Of a stretch of 64,000 nucleotides of DNA, positions 42,512 through 56,118 are shown piece by piece. The notes under the pieces are model-generated. The model saw nothing but the letters and a program-made list of their open reading frames with translations. It ran no database searches and was not told the DNA's origin. The first letter of the stretch is position 1. Each line of letters starts with the position of its first letter. The stretch is from Sinomonas terrae (GTDB taxonomy: Bacteria; Actinomycetota; Actinomycetes; Actinomycetales; Micrococcaceae): contig NZ_JAKZBV010000001.1 of the NCBI RefSeq assembly GCF_022539255.1, positions 2,728,001 through 2,792,000 of the forward strand, in the 5' to 3' direction. The translations under genes were made by a program, and so were the position numbers.

Positions 42512-44181
42512 GCCTTGATCCACCGATGGGGTTCGTGGCGGCGTGGCGTAATTAAGGGCAAGATGCCCGCCATCCCGGGGAGAATTGGACTTGCGACAGA
42601 ACCAGTTCCCTGAGGATGAGAGGGCATCTCGTAGGTGCAAGTTTCCCACAGTCAGGCCGCGGTGGCGGTGTCCTTCGACGAGCCGAACCTCGTCTCCGCG
42701 GCAGGCCTGCTGCCGGTGATGCGCCTGGCCGAGGCCGCAGGGCTCCGGGCCCTGACCGACGCGCATCTGAGCGTGCCGACGGACAAGGGCGCGAACGCGG
42801 GCCTGAAGATCGCCTCGCTGGTGGCCGGGATGGTCGCCGGGGCGGACTCGATCGATGACATGGCCCTGCTGCGCCACGGCGGGATGGGCAGGCTCTTCAA
42901 GGCCTGCTACGCGCCCTCGACCCTGGGCTCCTTCCTGCGCGCGTTCGCCTTCGGCCACGTCCGCCAGCTCGACGCGGTCGCCGCCCGCTTCCTGGCGAAC
43001 CTCGCCGCGCGGGCCCCGCTGCTGGACGCCCCGGCCGTCGGGGAGTTCGTGTTCGTGGACGTCGACGACACGATCATCGAGGTCCACGGCCACGCCAAGC
43101 AGGGCGCTGGCTTCGGGTACTCCGGGGTCCGCGGGCTCAACGCCCTGCTGGCCACCGCCACCACGGCCCAGAGCGCGCCGGTGATCCTGGCCCAGCGGCT
43201 GCGCAAGGGCGCTGCGGCGTCCCCGCGCGGGGCGTCCCGGCTGGTCGCCGACGCCCTCTCCGCCCTGCGCCGCGCCGGGACGCCGGGGAGGGCGCTGGTC
43301 CGGGCCGACTCGGCGTTCTACGGGCACCCCACCGTCGCCGCCGCCCTCGCGGCAGGGGCCGAGGTCTCGGTCACGGTGCGCCTGGACCCGGCAGTTAAGC
43401 GTGCCATCGCCGCCATCCCATCGGAGGCCTGGACGGCGATCGAGTACACCGATGCGGTCTTCGACCAGGCCGCCGGGACCTGGATCTCCCGGGCGGAGGT
43501 CGCCGAGGTCCCCTTCACCGCCTTCGCTTCGCGGAAGAAGGCCGAACAGGTCACCGGGCGGCTCGTCGTGCGCCGCATCCCGGACCTGAACCCCAAGGCC
43601 CCCGACGGGCAGGGGACCCTGTTCGACACGCACCGGCACCACGCCTTCTTCACCACCGTCCCCGCCCAGGACCTGGGCACTGTCGCGGCCGATGCCACGC
43701 ACCGTGCCCATGCGGTCATCGAGCAGGTCCACGCCGACCTGAAGGACAGCGCCCTGGCGCACCTGCCCTCGGGGAAGTTCGCGGCGAACTCGGCCTGGCT
43801 CGTCGCGGCGGTGATGGCCTTCAACCTCGCCCGCGCGGCCGGGACCCTGGCCGCCGGCCCCTTCGCGAAAGCCAGGACCGGGACCATCCGCCGCAAGCTC
43901 GTGAACCTCCCGGCCCGGATCGCCGCCAGCGCCCGGAAGATCCGGCTGCGGCTGCCGGCGAACTGGCCCTGGCAGAACGCATGGGAACAGCTCTTCACCG
44001 CCGCCCACGCCCCGCCGTCCATGCCCTAGGAAGACGCAGCCTGGCCCCGCGAGGCCCCGAACAGCACCAGAAGTGGAACACCGCCGGCAGCGAGGCCGCG
44101 CCCCCACCCCTGCCCGAAACATCCATCATCCACCGCCCGCACAGGACCGCCGGACCCAACACCCGATCGGTGGATCAAGGC
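42512..44181 (+). mobile_element. IS1380-family insertion sequence
   Basis: A 1,670-bp element with terminal inverted repeats GCCTTGATCCACCGATGGGG at 42512 and the matching GCCTTGATCCACCGATCGGG read inward from 44181 (first 16 identical). No exact 4-bp target duplication is visible; only TAA is shared on both sides. The right end lies 10 bp from the stem of the rrn terminator (44192-44220). Confidence 0.85.
42635..44029 (+). CDS. IS1380-family transposase
   Basis: 464 residues from GTG 42635. The DDE-type core appears as FVDVDDTIIEVHG (about residue 142-154), VRADSAFYG and HRAHAVIEQVHADLKDS, with GANAGLKIASLVAGMVAGAD at the N-terminus, all characteristic of IS1380-type transposases. The frame is uninterrupted. 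Transcription from it runs toward the end of the rrn operon. Confidence 0.92.
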   Translation: MQVSHSQAAVAVSFDEPNLVSAAGLLPVMRLAEAAGLRALTDAHLSVPTDKGANAGLKIASLVAGMVAGADSIDDMALLRHGGMGRLFKACYAPSTLGSFLRAFAFGHVRQLDAVAARFLANLAARAPLLDAPAVGEFVFVDVDDTIIEVHGHAKQGAGFGYSGVRGLNALLATATTAQSAPVILAQRLRKGAAASPRGASRLVADALSALRRAGTPGRALVRADSAFYGHPTVAAALAAGAEVSVTVRLDPAVKRAIAAIPSEAWTAIEYTDAVFDQAAGTWISRAEVAEVPFTAFASRKKAEQVTGRLVVRRIPDLNPKAPDGQGTLFDTHRHHAFFTTVPAQDLGTVAADATHRAHAVIEQVHADLKDSALAHLPSGKFAANSAWLVAAVMAFNLARAAGTLAAGPFAKARTGTIRRKLVNLPARIAASARKIRLRLPANWPWQNAWEQLFTAAHAPPSMP

Positions 44182-44191
44182 TAAATGCGGC

Positions 44192-44220
44192 GAGGGCCCC
44201 ACTGTCGTTGTGGGGCCCTC
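44192..44220 (-). terminator. rrn operon terminator
   Basis: An 11-bp perfect stem (GAGGGCCCCAC / GTGGGGCCCTC) with a 7-nt loop lies about 12 nt after the 5S gene. On the minus strand the stem is followed by GCCGCATTTA and then the IS1380 end, so the insertion probably cut the U-tract short. Confidence 0.85.
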
Positions 44221-44232
44221 GGCGTGTGGTGC

Positions 44233-44351
44233 TGTCCGGCGGTGTCCTACTCTCCCACACCCTGGCGGGTGCAGTACCATCGGCGCTGTGGGGCTTAGCT
44301 TCCGGGTTCGGGATGGGTCCGGGCGTTTCCCCCACGCTATGGCCGCCGTAA
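44233..44351 (-). rRNA. rrf: 5S ribosomal RNA
   Basis: The minus strand reads TTACGGCGGCCATAGCGTGG at the 5' end and continues through CCCATCCCGAACCCGGAAG and GTGGGAGAGTAGGACACCGC at the 3' part, the standard actinobacterial 5S sequence. Boundaries are approximate to a few bases. The spacer to the 23S gene (44352-44567) contains no gene; it holds two tandem copies of a TGCTGTGTTCTGTTG unit and a GGGG-rich hairpin. Confidence 0.95.
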
Positions 44352-44567
44352 CCTTCTCTCCTCGCACCGGCCCCCGGCTGTTCGGGGGTGGTGGGGAAGC
44401 GTGCGGTCGCGGTGCGCTGGTGCGCGGTGCTGTGTTCTGTTGTGCTGTGTTCTGTTGTGCGTGTTCGGTCGTGCTGGTCCCCCCGTGGGGGGTGTTCCCC
44501 TTTTTGGGGGGTGTCCCGTGGGGTTGTTGTCCGGGGACCGTAGAGTGGACGCGGGCAGTGCCGTTGT

Positions 44568-49819
<5,252 letters not shown>

Positions 49820-49964
49820 AAAACAAAAAAGCACAGGCAGCCGGCACGCCCCGGAAAAGGACACCCCCGACCACCAGATCCAAGCCAAAAACCCAGCCCG
49901 CACACACGAGGGCGCACAGGCCAGGCAATACAGCCATCAAAAAAAATGGCGTCAATCGAACATG

Positions 49965-49991
49965 GCACACTATTGAGTTCTCAAACAACAG
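49965..49991 (-). promoter_or_regulatory. boxA-type antitermination motif in the rrn leader
   Basis: The minus strand reads TTGTTTGAGAACTCAATAGT, the conserved leader motif of actinobacterial rrn operons that contains boxA. A near copy appears in the 16S-23S spacer. It lies about 150 nt before mature 16S. A TTGACG-N17-TGTATT promoter-like pair follows at 49955-49927 but lies downstream of this motif and is weak evidence. Confidence 0.7.
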
Positions 49992-50053
49992 GCCCAGAAA
50001 GTACATCCCCCAGGCACCAAAACCCGGGATATCTCCCAACCGAACGAGGTTCT

Positions 50054-50082
50054 AATTTACCTTCCCGAAGGCTTCTCCGCAA
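50054..50082 (-). promoter_or_regulatory. Probable rrn P1 promoter
   Basis: Minus strand -35 TTGCGG (50082-50077), 17-bp spacer, -10 TAAATT (50059-50054), about 235 nt before mature 16S. It is AT-richer than surroundings. The rest of 49820-50271 holds leader sequence and the start of the rrn/tyrS intergenic region, with no gene. Confidence 0.65.
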
Positions 50083-50271
50083 ATCCCGGAATCTAGTCCG
50101 TGATGATGCTTTTGAGGCAACTTGAGGAAGGATTTCGTCCGCCACTCTGCGGTGGCGACTCGAAATACAGTACACGGCCGTCCACGAGACGGCAAATCCG
50201 CCCAGACCCCCGGGCGTGTCGCACGAGAGACTGGGCGGATCAGGTGCTAGGCGGTCCGCAGGCGGCCGTGG

Positions 50272-51579
50272 TCAGTCCGTCAGCACCGCGGTCGCGAGGC
50301 TCTTCTTCCCCCGGCGTACGAGGAAGTACCTGCCATGGAGGGCGAGGTCGGAATCGACTACGGCGTCGGGGTCAGTGACCTTGACGTTGTTGACGTAGGC
50401 ACCGCCCTCCCCCACCGTCCGTCTGGCCGCGGACTTGCTGTCCGACAGCCCTGTCACGACGAGGAGGTCGACGATGCCGAGCTGCTCAGGTGTCACGGCG
50501 GCCGTCGTGAGCTCGGCGGTCGCGGCCTCGAGGGTGCCCTCATCGAGCACCCCGAGGTCACCGTTGCCGAAAAGGGCGGCTGACGCCGCAATGACCTTCT
50601 CCGTCGCGTCGACGCCGTGGACGGTCGAAGTCACCTCGAACGCGAGCCTGCGTTGCGCCTCCCGCGCGAAGGGCCGATCCTTGACGGCCGCCTCCAGCTC
50701 CTCGATCTCCGCGCGGGTGAGGAACGTGAAGACCTTGAGCCGGTCGACGACGTCCGCGTCCGAAGTGTTGAGCCAGAACTGGTAGAACGTGTACGGCGAG
50801 CACATGGAGGCGTCGAGCCAGATCGCGTTGCCCTCGCTCTTGCCGAACTTGGTCCCGTCAGCGTTCGTGATGAGCGGCGTGCCCAGGGCGTGGACGCTCT
50901 TGCCTTCGACCTTGCGGATGAGCTCGGTCCCGCTCGTCAGATTGCCCCACTGATCCGAGCCGCCCGTCTGCAGGACACAGTCGTAGGCCCTGAACAGCTC
51001 GAGGTAGTCCATGCCCTGAAGTATCTGGTAACTGAACTCGGTGTACGAGATCCCCTCGTCCGAGGAAAGCCTGGAGGCGACAGCATCCTTTCGGAGCATC
51101 GTGCCCACCCGGAAGTGCTTGCCGATGTCGCGCAGGAAGTCGATCGCGCTGAGCGGCGCGGTCCAGTCCAAGTTGTTGACCATTCGCGCGGCGCTCTCGC
51201 CCTCGAAGCTGAGGAATCGCTGCACCTGCGCTTTCAGGTAGCCGACCCACTCGGCGACGGTGTCCTTCGTGTTCAAGGTGCGCTCCGCCGTCGGACGCGG
51301 GTCCCCGATGAGCCCGGTGGAGCCGCCGACGAGCCCAAGTGGCCGGTGACCCGCGAGCTGGAGGCGACGGAGCACGAGGAGCTGGACCAGGTTGCCGAGG
51401 TGGAGGCTCGGGGCCGTGGGGTCGAAGCCGCAGTAATACGTGATCGGATCCCCCGAGAGCAGAGCCTCGAGCTCAGTCTCATCGGTCGAGACGTGGACCA
51501 AGCCACGCCACTTGAGCTCCTGCCAGATGTTCGGGAAGCTCGGATCGTTCTTCTGCGTATCGAGTACTGTCTGCGGCAC
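50272..51579 (-). CDS. tyrS: Tyrosyl-tRNA synthetase
   Basis: 435 residues from GTG 51579. Class I signature HLGN in FDPTAPSLHLGNLVQLL, the KMSKS-like KFGKSEGNA (about residue 245), and a C-terminal S4 RNA-binding domain (SKSAARRTVGEGGAYVNNVK). It charges tRNA-Tyr. It lies between the arginine region and the rrn operon, as in many Actinobacteria. No T-box was seen upstream. Confidence 0.96.
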   Translation of the reverse strand: MPQTVLDTQKNDPSFPNIWQELKWRGLVHVSTDETELEALLSGDPITYYCGFDPTAPSLHLGNLVQLLVLRRLQLAGHRPLGLVGGSTGLIGDPRPTAERTLNTKDTVAEWVGYLKAQVQRFLSFEGESAARMVNNLDWTAPLSAIDFLRDIGKHFRVGTMLRKDAVASRLSSDEGISYTEFSYQILQGMDYLELFRAYDCVLQTGGSDQWGNLTSGTELIRKVEGKSVHALGTPLITNADGTKFGKSEGNAIWLDASMCSPYTFYQFWLNTSDADVVDRLKVFTFLTRAEIEELEAAVKDRPFAREAQRRLAFEVTSTVHGVDATEKVIAASAALFGNGDLGVLDEGTLEAATAELTTAAVTPEQLGIVDLLVVTGLSDSKSAARRTVGEGGAYVNNVKVTDPDAVVDSDLALHGRYFLVRRGKKSLATAVLTD

Positions 51580-51596
51580 GGCTTCTACGGTATCAG

Positions 51597-53855
51597 TCAG
51601 GCCTCGGCAAATTGGGCTTCGATCCCCGCCGGCAGCGGGTCTGCCGCGATGAGCCGAAGCCGCTGGGTGGCCCGCGTCATGGCGACGTAAAGGTCGCCGA
51701 CTCGGCCGTGATGCTCGTCGACGAGACGGCCCGGCTCGAGGACGACAACGCCGTCGAATTCGAGCCCCTTCGCCTCACGCGGATCGATCACGACGATGTC
51801 CTGGTCGAAGCTCCCCGCGCCCGCGCCGACGCGGGCGCCGTAGACCTCCCGCAACGCATTCCGGGCGCCCTCGACGAACTGCTCCGGCGCGATGACGGCG
51901 ACCAGACCGCCGTCGGCCGCTTCCAGTTCCTCTGGCATGACGGCGACCAAGCGCTCGACGACGGTCCCCGGATCAACTAGGTCGACGATCGGCGGCCATT
52001 GGCCCTCGCGGACCGCCTTGGGCGCCGAGACGGTGAGGCCCGCGGCAGCCGCCATGCGCGCCGCCGATTCAGCGATCTGACTCGGCGTCCGGTAGTTCAC
52101 GGTGAGCTCCTCGAGCTGCCAGCGCTCCCCGAAGAACGGCGTGAGCGCTGCGCTCCAGGACGACGCGCCTGCGGCCGAGCTCGTCTGCGCGATGTCCCCC
52201 ACGATGGTGAAGGACTTGAGCGGGCACCGGCGCACGAGCAGGCGCCACTGCATGTAGGAGAGCTCCTGCGCCTCGTCAACGATGATGTGGCCGTACGCCC
52301 ACGTGCGATCCCCCACGGCCCGTTCAGCCGCCGTCAGCCGCGCCTCGGGTGCCTGCTGGAAGTCAGCGAGGTCCTCGGCGCTCACGACGCCGTCGACGCC
52401 CTGTTCCCGCAGCGCGTTGTTGAGGTTCGCGAGCGTGCGCTCGGCGTTCTCGAGGTCGCGCCGTCGTTCGGCTTCACGGCGCGCGGCCTCCGTGCTGCCC
52501 GCTGCGTCGGGCTCCCCAAGCAGCTCCGCCGCCTCGTCCAGGAGCGGAATGTCCGCCTCGGTCCACGGGAAGTCAGCCGGACGCTCGAGAAGGTCCCTCT
52601 CCTCGGCGGTCAGACCGGTCGCGACCGTATCGAGGATGGCCCGCTTCGAGAACAGCTCGGTGAGCAGCTTCTGTGGCGTCATCGGCATCCAGCAGAGGTT
52701 GAGCGCGACGCGCACGTCCCGCGACTGCCGCACATCCTCCGCGAGATACGAACGGTCGGCGTTGTTCCCCACACTCGAAGCCTCGAGCTTCGACTGGAGC
52801 TGCTCCGTGAGCTCGCGGAGGAGAATCTTGACGAACGTGTTCCGGGCCTCGTTGTAGGGCTTGCCGGTGGCACGCGCCTTGTCCCGCGCACGGCGCACCT
52901 GCCGAGGCGTGAGCACGAGCTTCTGACCCTCGACATCGACGACGCGATCCGCGGCCGGGATCCGCTGGCGATTGGATACGGCGGCGGCCACGAGCTCGAC
53001 CATGCGCTTGCTGCCCTTGAGCCTCGCAATCCGCGGATCCTCTTCGGGAACCGCGCTGATGCCCGGCATGAGCCGGCCGAGGCTCGACATGACGACGCCT
53101 GTCTCGCCAAGCGACGGGAGCACCCGCTCGATGTACTTCATGAACGACGGCGACGGCCCCACGAGCAGCACGCCCGCCGACTTGAGCCGGTCCCGGTGGC
53201 TGTACAGGAGATAGGCCGCGCGGTGGAGGGCGACAGCCGTCTTGCCGGTGCCCGGGCCGCCTTGGACCACGAGGGCCCCAGGCATCGGCGCGCGGATGAT
53301 GCGGTCCTGTTCGGCCTGAATGGTGCTGACGATGTCCGCCATGCGGCCTGTGCGCTTCGAGTTGAGCGCGGCGAGCAGGGCGCCCTCGCCCTGATGATGG
53401 CCCGCCTCGAGCATGTCCGCGTCGAGGATGTCGTCCTCGATCGCCTTGACTTCCCTGCCCTGCAGGATGAGGTGGCGACGCCGGCGCACGCCCTGCCGGT
53501 CGAACGCCGTAGCCTGATAGAAGTGGCTCGCTTCAGGCGCCCGCCAGTCGACCATGAGGCGGCGGAGATCGTCCGTGCTCAGCCCGATGCGGCCGATGTA
53601 CTGTGCCTCGCCGTCGTCGAGATCGAGGCGGCCGAACACGAGCCGGTCCTCGACCGCATCAAGCTGCGCAAGCCGATCCTCGTACATGGCGGCGAACGCG
53701 TCGCGCTCAGAGATGTTCTGCACGGAGCCGACGGCCCCCGCCTTGCGCACGGTGGCGAGCTGGCTGCGCTTCTCGTCGCGCAACTCATCGAGCCGGCGGT
53801 AGAGGCCCCGCACGTAATCACGTTCGTGAGCCAGATCGGCGTCGGGCATCGGCAT
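51597..53855 (-). CDS. HelD/HelR-like UvrD-family ATPase acting on RNA polymerase
   Basis: 752 residues from ATG 53855, with AAGGGGAAC upstream; longer readings lack a site. The N-terminal 130 residues are coiled-coil-like (DYVRGLYRRLDELRDEKRSQ), as in HelD, where they enter the RNA polymerase secondary channel. Walker A is GGPGTGKTAVALHRAAYLLYS (Lys205), followed by a long insertion and VDEAQELSYMQW, NYRTPSQIAES and a C-terminal VAMTRATQRL motif VI. Actinobacterial HelD proteins recycle RNA polymerase, and the HelR branch expels rifamycins. Which branch this is cannot be decided here; no rifamycin-associated element was recognised upstream. Confidence 0.85.
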   Translation of the reverse strand: MPMPDADLAHERDYVRGLYRRLDELRDEKRSQLATVRKAGAVGSVQNISERDAFAAMYEDRLAQLDAVEDRLVFGRLDLDDGEAQYIGRIGLSTDDLRRLMVDWRAPEASHFYQATAFDRQGVRRRRHLILQGREVKAIEDDILDADMLEAGHHQGEGALLAALNSKRTGRMADIVSTIQAEQDRIIRAPMPGALVVQGGPGTGKTAVALHRAAYLLYSHRDRLKSAGVLLVGPSPSFMKYIERVLPSLGETGVVMSSLGRLMPGISAVPEEDPRIARLKGSKRMVELVAAAVSNRQRIPAADRVVDVEGQKLVLTPRQVRRARDKARATGKPYNEARNTFVKILLRELTEQLQSKLEASSVGNNADRSYLAEDVRQSRDVRVALNLCWMPMTPQKLLTELFSKRAILDTVATGLTAEERDLLERPADFPWTEADIPLLDEAAELLGEPDAAGSTEAARREAERRRDLENAERTLANLNNALREQGVDGVVSAEDLADFQQAPEARLTAAERAVGDRTWAYGHIIVDEAQELSYMQWRLLVRRCPLKSFTIVGDIAQTSSAAGASSWSAALTPFFGERWQLEELTVNYRTPSQIAESAARMAAAAGLTVSAPKAVREGQWPPIVDLVDPGTVVERLVAVMPEELEAADGGLVAVIAPEQFVEGARNALREVYGARVGAGAGSFDQDIVVIDPREAKGLEFDGVVVLEPGRLVDEHHGRVGDLYVAMTRATQRLRLIAADPLPAGIEAQFAEA

Positions 53856-53936
53856 GTTCCCCTTACTGCAATGACGGACCGTCCATTCTACAGCGATTCG
53901 GGTGAACATGCCGGTAAGCGCATCCGCTGTGTGACG

Positions 53937-54488
53937 CTACAACTCGATGCGCTGGAGCGAATGAACACCGTGCCCTTCGAGGGCGTCCCGTCCGCCGAGG
54001 CCGGCAAGCTCGAGGACGACGCCGATTCCCACCACGTGCGCCCCGGAACGCTCCATGAGCCGGGTGGCCGCAGAAAGAGTCCCGCCTGTGGCCAGGACAT
54101 CGTCGAGGAGCAGGATCCGGGCCTCTGGCGGGACGTCGTCCTCGTGGACCTCGATCGTCGCGTGGCCGTACTCGAGGGCGTAGTCCTCCGAGAGCGTCGG
54201 TCGTGGGAGCTTGCCCTTCTTCCTCACCGTGATGACGCCGGTCCCCGTTGCGTACGCTGCGGCGGCCGCCAGGAGGAAGCCGCGGGCCTCGACTCCGGCC
54301 ACAAGGTCGAACTTGCCTGCGAAGGGCGCCGTGAGCTCGTCCACCATGACGCGGAGGCCTTTGCCGTCCGCGAAGACGGGAGTCAGGTCCTTGAACGTGA
54401 TGCCGGGGCGCGGATAGTCCTCCACAGTGGCACAGAGTCGGTTGAGGAGGTCGACGACGCTTTCGTCGGGCGCGGTTTGTGGGATCAC
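53937..54488 (-). CDS. apt: Adenine phosphoribosyltransferase
   Basis: 183 residues from GTG 54488. It has YPRPGITFKDLTPVFADGKG (about 25-44), VAGVEARGFLLA and the PRPP-binding motif ILLLDDVLATGGTL. It salvages adenine to AMP. It stands alone, divergent from the GNAT gene, with the HelD-like gene downstream. Confidence 0.95.
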   Translation of the reverse strand: MIPQTAPDESVVDLLNRLCATVEDYPRPGITFKDLTPVFADGKGLRVMVDELTAPFAGKFDLVAGVEARGFLLAAAAAYATGTGVITVRKKGKLPRPTLSEDYALEYGHATIEVHEDDVPPEARILLLDDVLATGGTLSAATRLMERSGAHVVGIGVVLELAGLGGRDALEGHGVHSLQRIEL

Positions 54489-54561
54489 CCTTCCACGTTA
54501 CCGAATGTTCATATCCACATAGCCTGATCGCGGGTCTCCCCGCTCCCACACGGCTGCTTCA

Positions 54562-55260
54562 ATGAGCCCCATGCAGCACCGCGTTTCTCTCGCCGGACAT
54601 GGCGTGCGCCTCGTGCCGCTCGCGCCCCTGCAGGCCGAGCAGCTCTTCCCACTCATCGACGCCGAACTGTGGTCCGGGATGGCCGCCCCGCGCCCGGAAA
54701 CTCCGGAGGCTCTCGCACGGCTCTTCGCCATGCGGCTCAACGATCCCGGCGCCCTGCCCTTCGCTGTCGCGCAGGACAGTGTTGCTGAGGGCAGCGTCGC
54801 AGCGGGAAGCATCGCAGCGGACAGCGTCGGCACCGACAGCTTCGCCGATGACATGACCGGCGCCCTCATCGGCACGACCGGACTGTACGAGCTGAACTCC
54901 GAAGAGGGCAGAACCGAGGTCGGTGGCACCTTCTTCGGCCGGGCCTACTGGGGGTCCGGCGCGAATGACGCATCGAAGCTCCTGCTCCTAGGCCATGCCT
55001 TCGACGCCCTCGGCCTCTCGCGAGTCGGGTTCCGGGTCGACACACGCAATCGACGCAGCGCGAAGGCCCTCCTGCGGATGGGAGCGCAGTACGAGGGAAC
55101 GCTGCGGTCCTACCGGGCCATGGGGCAGGCCACCATGGGCGCGGAGGCGCGCTCCGACACAGCCGTGTTCTCAGTCCTCGATACCGAGTGGTCGGCGGTA
55201 CGCGCGCGGCTTCTCGACCGGCTTGCCCGTCGCGACGAGACCTGCCGCGACGCCGCTTGA
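54562..55260 (+). CDS. GNAT family N-acetyltransferase (RimJ-like) with repeat insertion
   Basis: 232 residues from ATG 54562 (ATG 54571 is also possible). The fold appears as VRLVPLAPLQAEQLFPLID, GTTGLYELNSEEGRTEVG, YWGSGANDASKLLLLGHAFD with the acetyl-CoA loop, and RVGFRVDTRNRRSAKALLRM, close to RimJ/RimL-type enzymes. Between the first helices and the core there is an insertion of about 28 residues of degenerate repeats (QDSVAEGSVAAGSIAADSVG) not expected in the family. Confidence 0.85.
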   Translation: MSPMQHRVSLAGHGVRLVPLAPLQAEQLFPLIDAELWSGMAAPRPETPEALARLFAMRLNDPGALPFAVAQDSVAEGSVAAGSIAADSVGTDSFADDMTGALIGTTGLYELNSEEGRTEVGGTFFGRAYWGSGANDASKLLLLGHAFDALGLSRVGFRVDTRNRRSAKALLRMGAQYEGTLRSYRAMGQATMGAEARSDTAVFSVLDTEWSAVRARLLDRLARRDETCRDAA

Positions 55261-55266
55261 CGGGCC

Positions 55267-55447
55267 CGAACTCCCCAACCTCTCGCCCCACCTCCCCAAC
55301 TCTTCGCCCGAACTCCCCAACCTCTTGCCTTCTTGAGCGCCCGAACGACGCGTAATAGCGGCGAACACGCCCCGGTTGACGACGAAAGCCGGGGAGACCG
55401 GCGCCAAAACCGGGGAGACCGGCGCCAAAGCTGGGGAGACCGGCGAG
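55267..55447. repeat. Paired 21-bp tandem arrays with inverted GGGGAG cores
   Basis: Three units of a CGAACTCCCCAACCTCTCGCC type start at 55267, 55288 and 55309; three units with core GGGGAGACCGGCGCC start at 55391, 55412 and 55433. Both arrays have a 21-bp period. They lie between the convergent GNAT and glycosylase genes. Confidence 0.8.
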
Positions 55448-55449
55448 AC

Positions 55450-56106
55450 TCAGCGGACGACGGCGTTGCCCGCTGTGCGAGCGCGAGTCCTCGGCTTGGC
55501 GGCGCGGTAGGCCGAAACGCTCGGTTCGCCAGGCAGCCAGAACCGCCATGGATAGTCGGCCGAGCCCCCGGCTCCCGCGACGCCGACCCGAGGGCCGTTG
55601 AGGACCGAGGGCGCGCGGCGGGCCGGCGGAAGGAGCCGAAATTCGCCGTCGAGCGCTGCACCGTTGTGTTCCCGGGTGATCCCGAGGGCCTGCGCGAGCC
55701 TCGCAGGGCCCCGTGCGAGCTCCGATTCCTTGCGGGCGGCAGCTCGTCGCGCCATAGCGAGGTCAATTCCCTCCACAATTTCCCCGGCACGCAGAAGACA
55801 CCCGGAGGATCGACCCGCGGGTCCGCACACGATGTTCGCGCAATAGTGCATGCCGTACGTGAAGTAGACGTAGAGATGTCCCGGAGGTCCCCACATGACC
55901 TCGTTACGGGCGGTTCGGCCGTTGTAGGAATGGGAGCCCGGGTCTGCATGTTCCGAATCGCGATGGCCGCGGTACGCCTCGACCTCGGTGAGACGCACGC
56001 TGACCGCGCCCTCCGCCGTCGTATGGGTCAGGACGGCGCCCAAGAGGTCTGGGGCGACGGCGACCGGGTCGCGCAGGAGCCAGTGGAGGAGTTCGTCGTA
56101 CTCCAT
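55450..56106 (-). CDS. 3-methyladenine DNA glycosylase (MPG/AAG type)
   Basis: 218 residues from ATG 56106 (TTG at 56115 possible). The AAG fold is recognised by LTEVEAYRGHRDSEHADPGS, containing the catalytic glutamate, and the RTARNEVMWGPPGHLYVYFT and GMHYCANIVCG strands. It removes alkylated purines. The C-terminus is rich in Arg/Ala and abuts the 21-bp arrays. Confidence 0.93.
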   Translation of the reverse strand: MEYDELLHWLLRDPVAVAPDLLGAVLTHTTAEGAVSVRLTEVEAYRGHRDSEHADPGSHSYNGRTARNEVMWGPPGHLYVYFTYGMHYCANIVCGPAGRSSGCLLRAGEIVEGIDLAMARRAAARKESELARGPARLAQALGITREHNGAALDGEFRLLPPARRAPSVLNGPRVGVAGAGGSADYPWRFWLPGEPSVSAYRAAKPRTRARTAGNAVVR

Positions 56107-56118
56107 GGACCGCAAGGG

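Noticed and set aside
40220..44122. A single 1,300-residue protein from the RG-repeat gene through the IS1380 region
   Set aside because: The part upstream of 42328 is antisense to the transposase; a ribosome binding site and ATG at 42328 define the true start.
49927..49955. Second rrn promoter TTGACG-N17-TGTATT
   Set aside because: It lies downstream of the boxA-type motif, and the -10 is poor; not listed as a separate feature.
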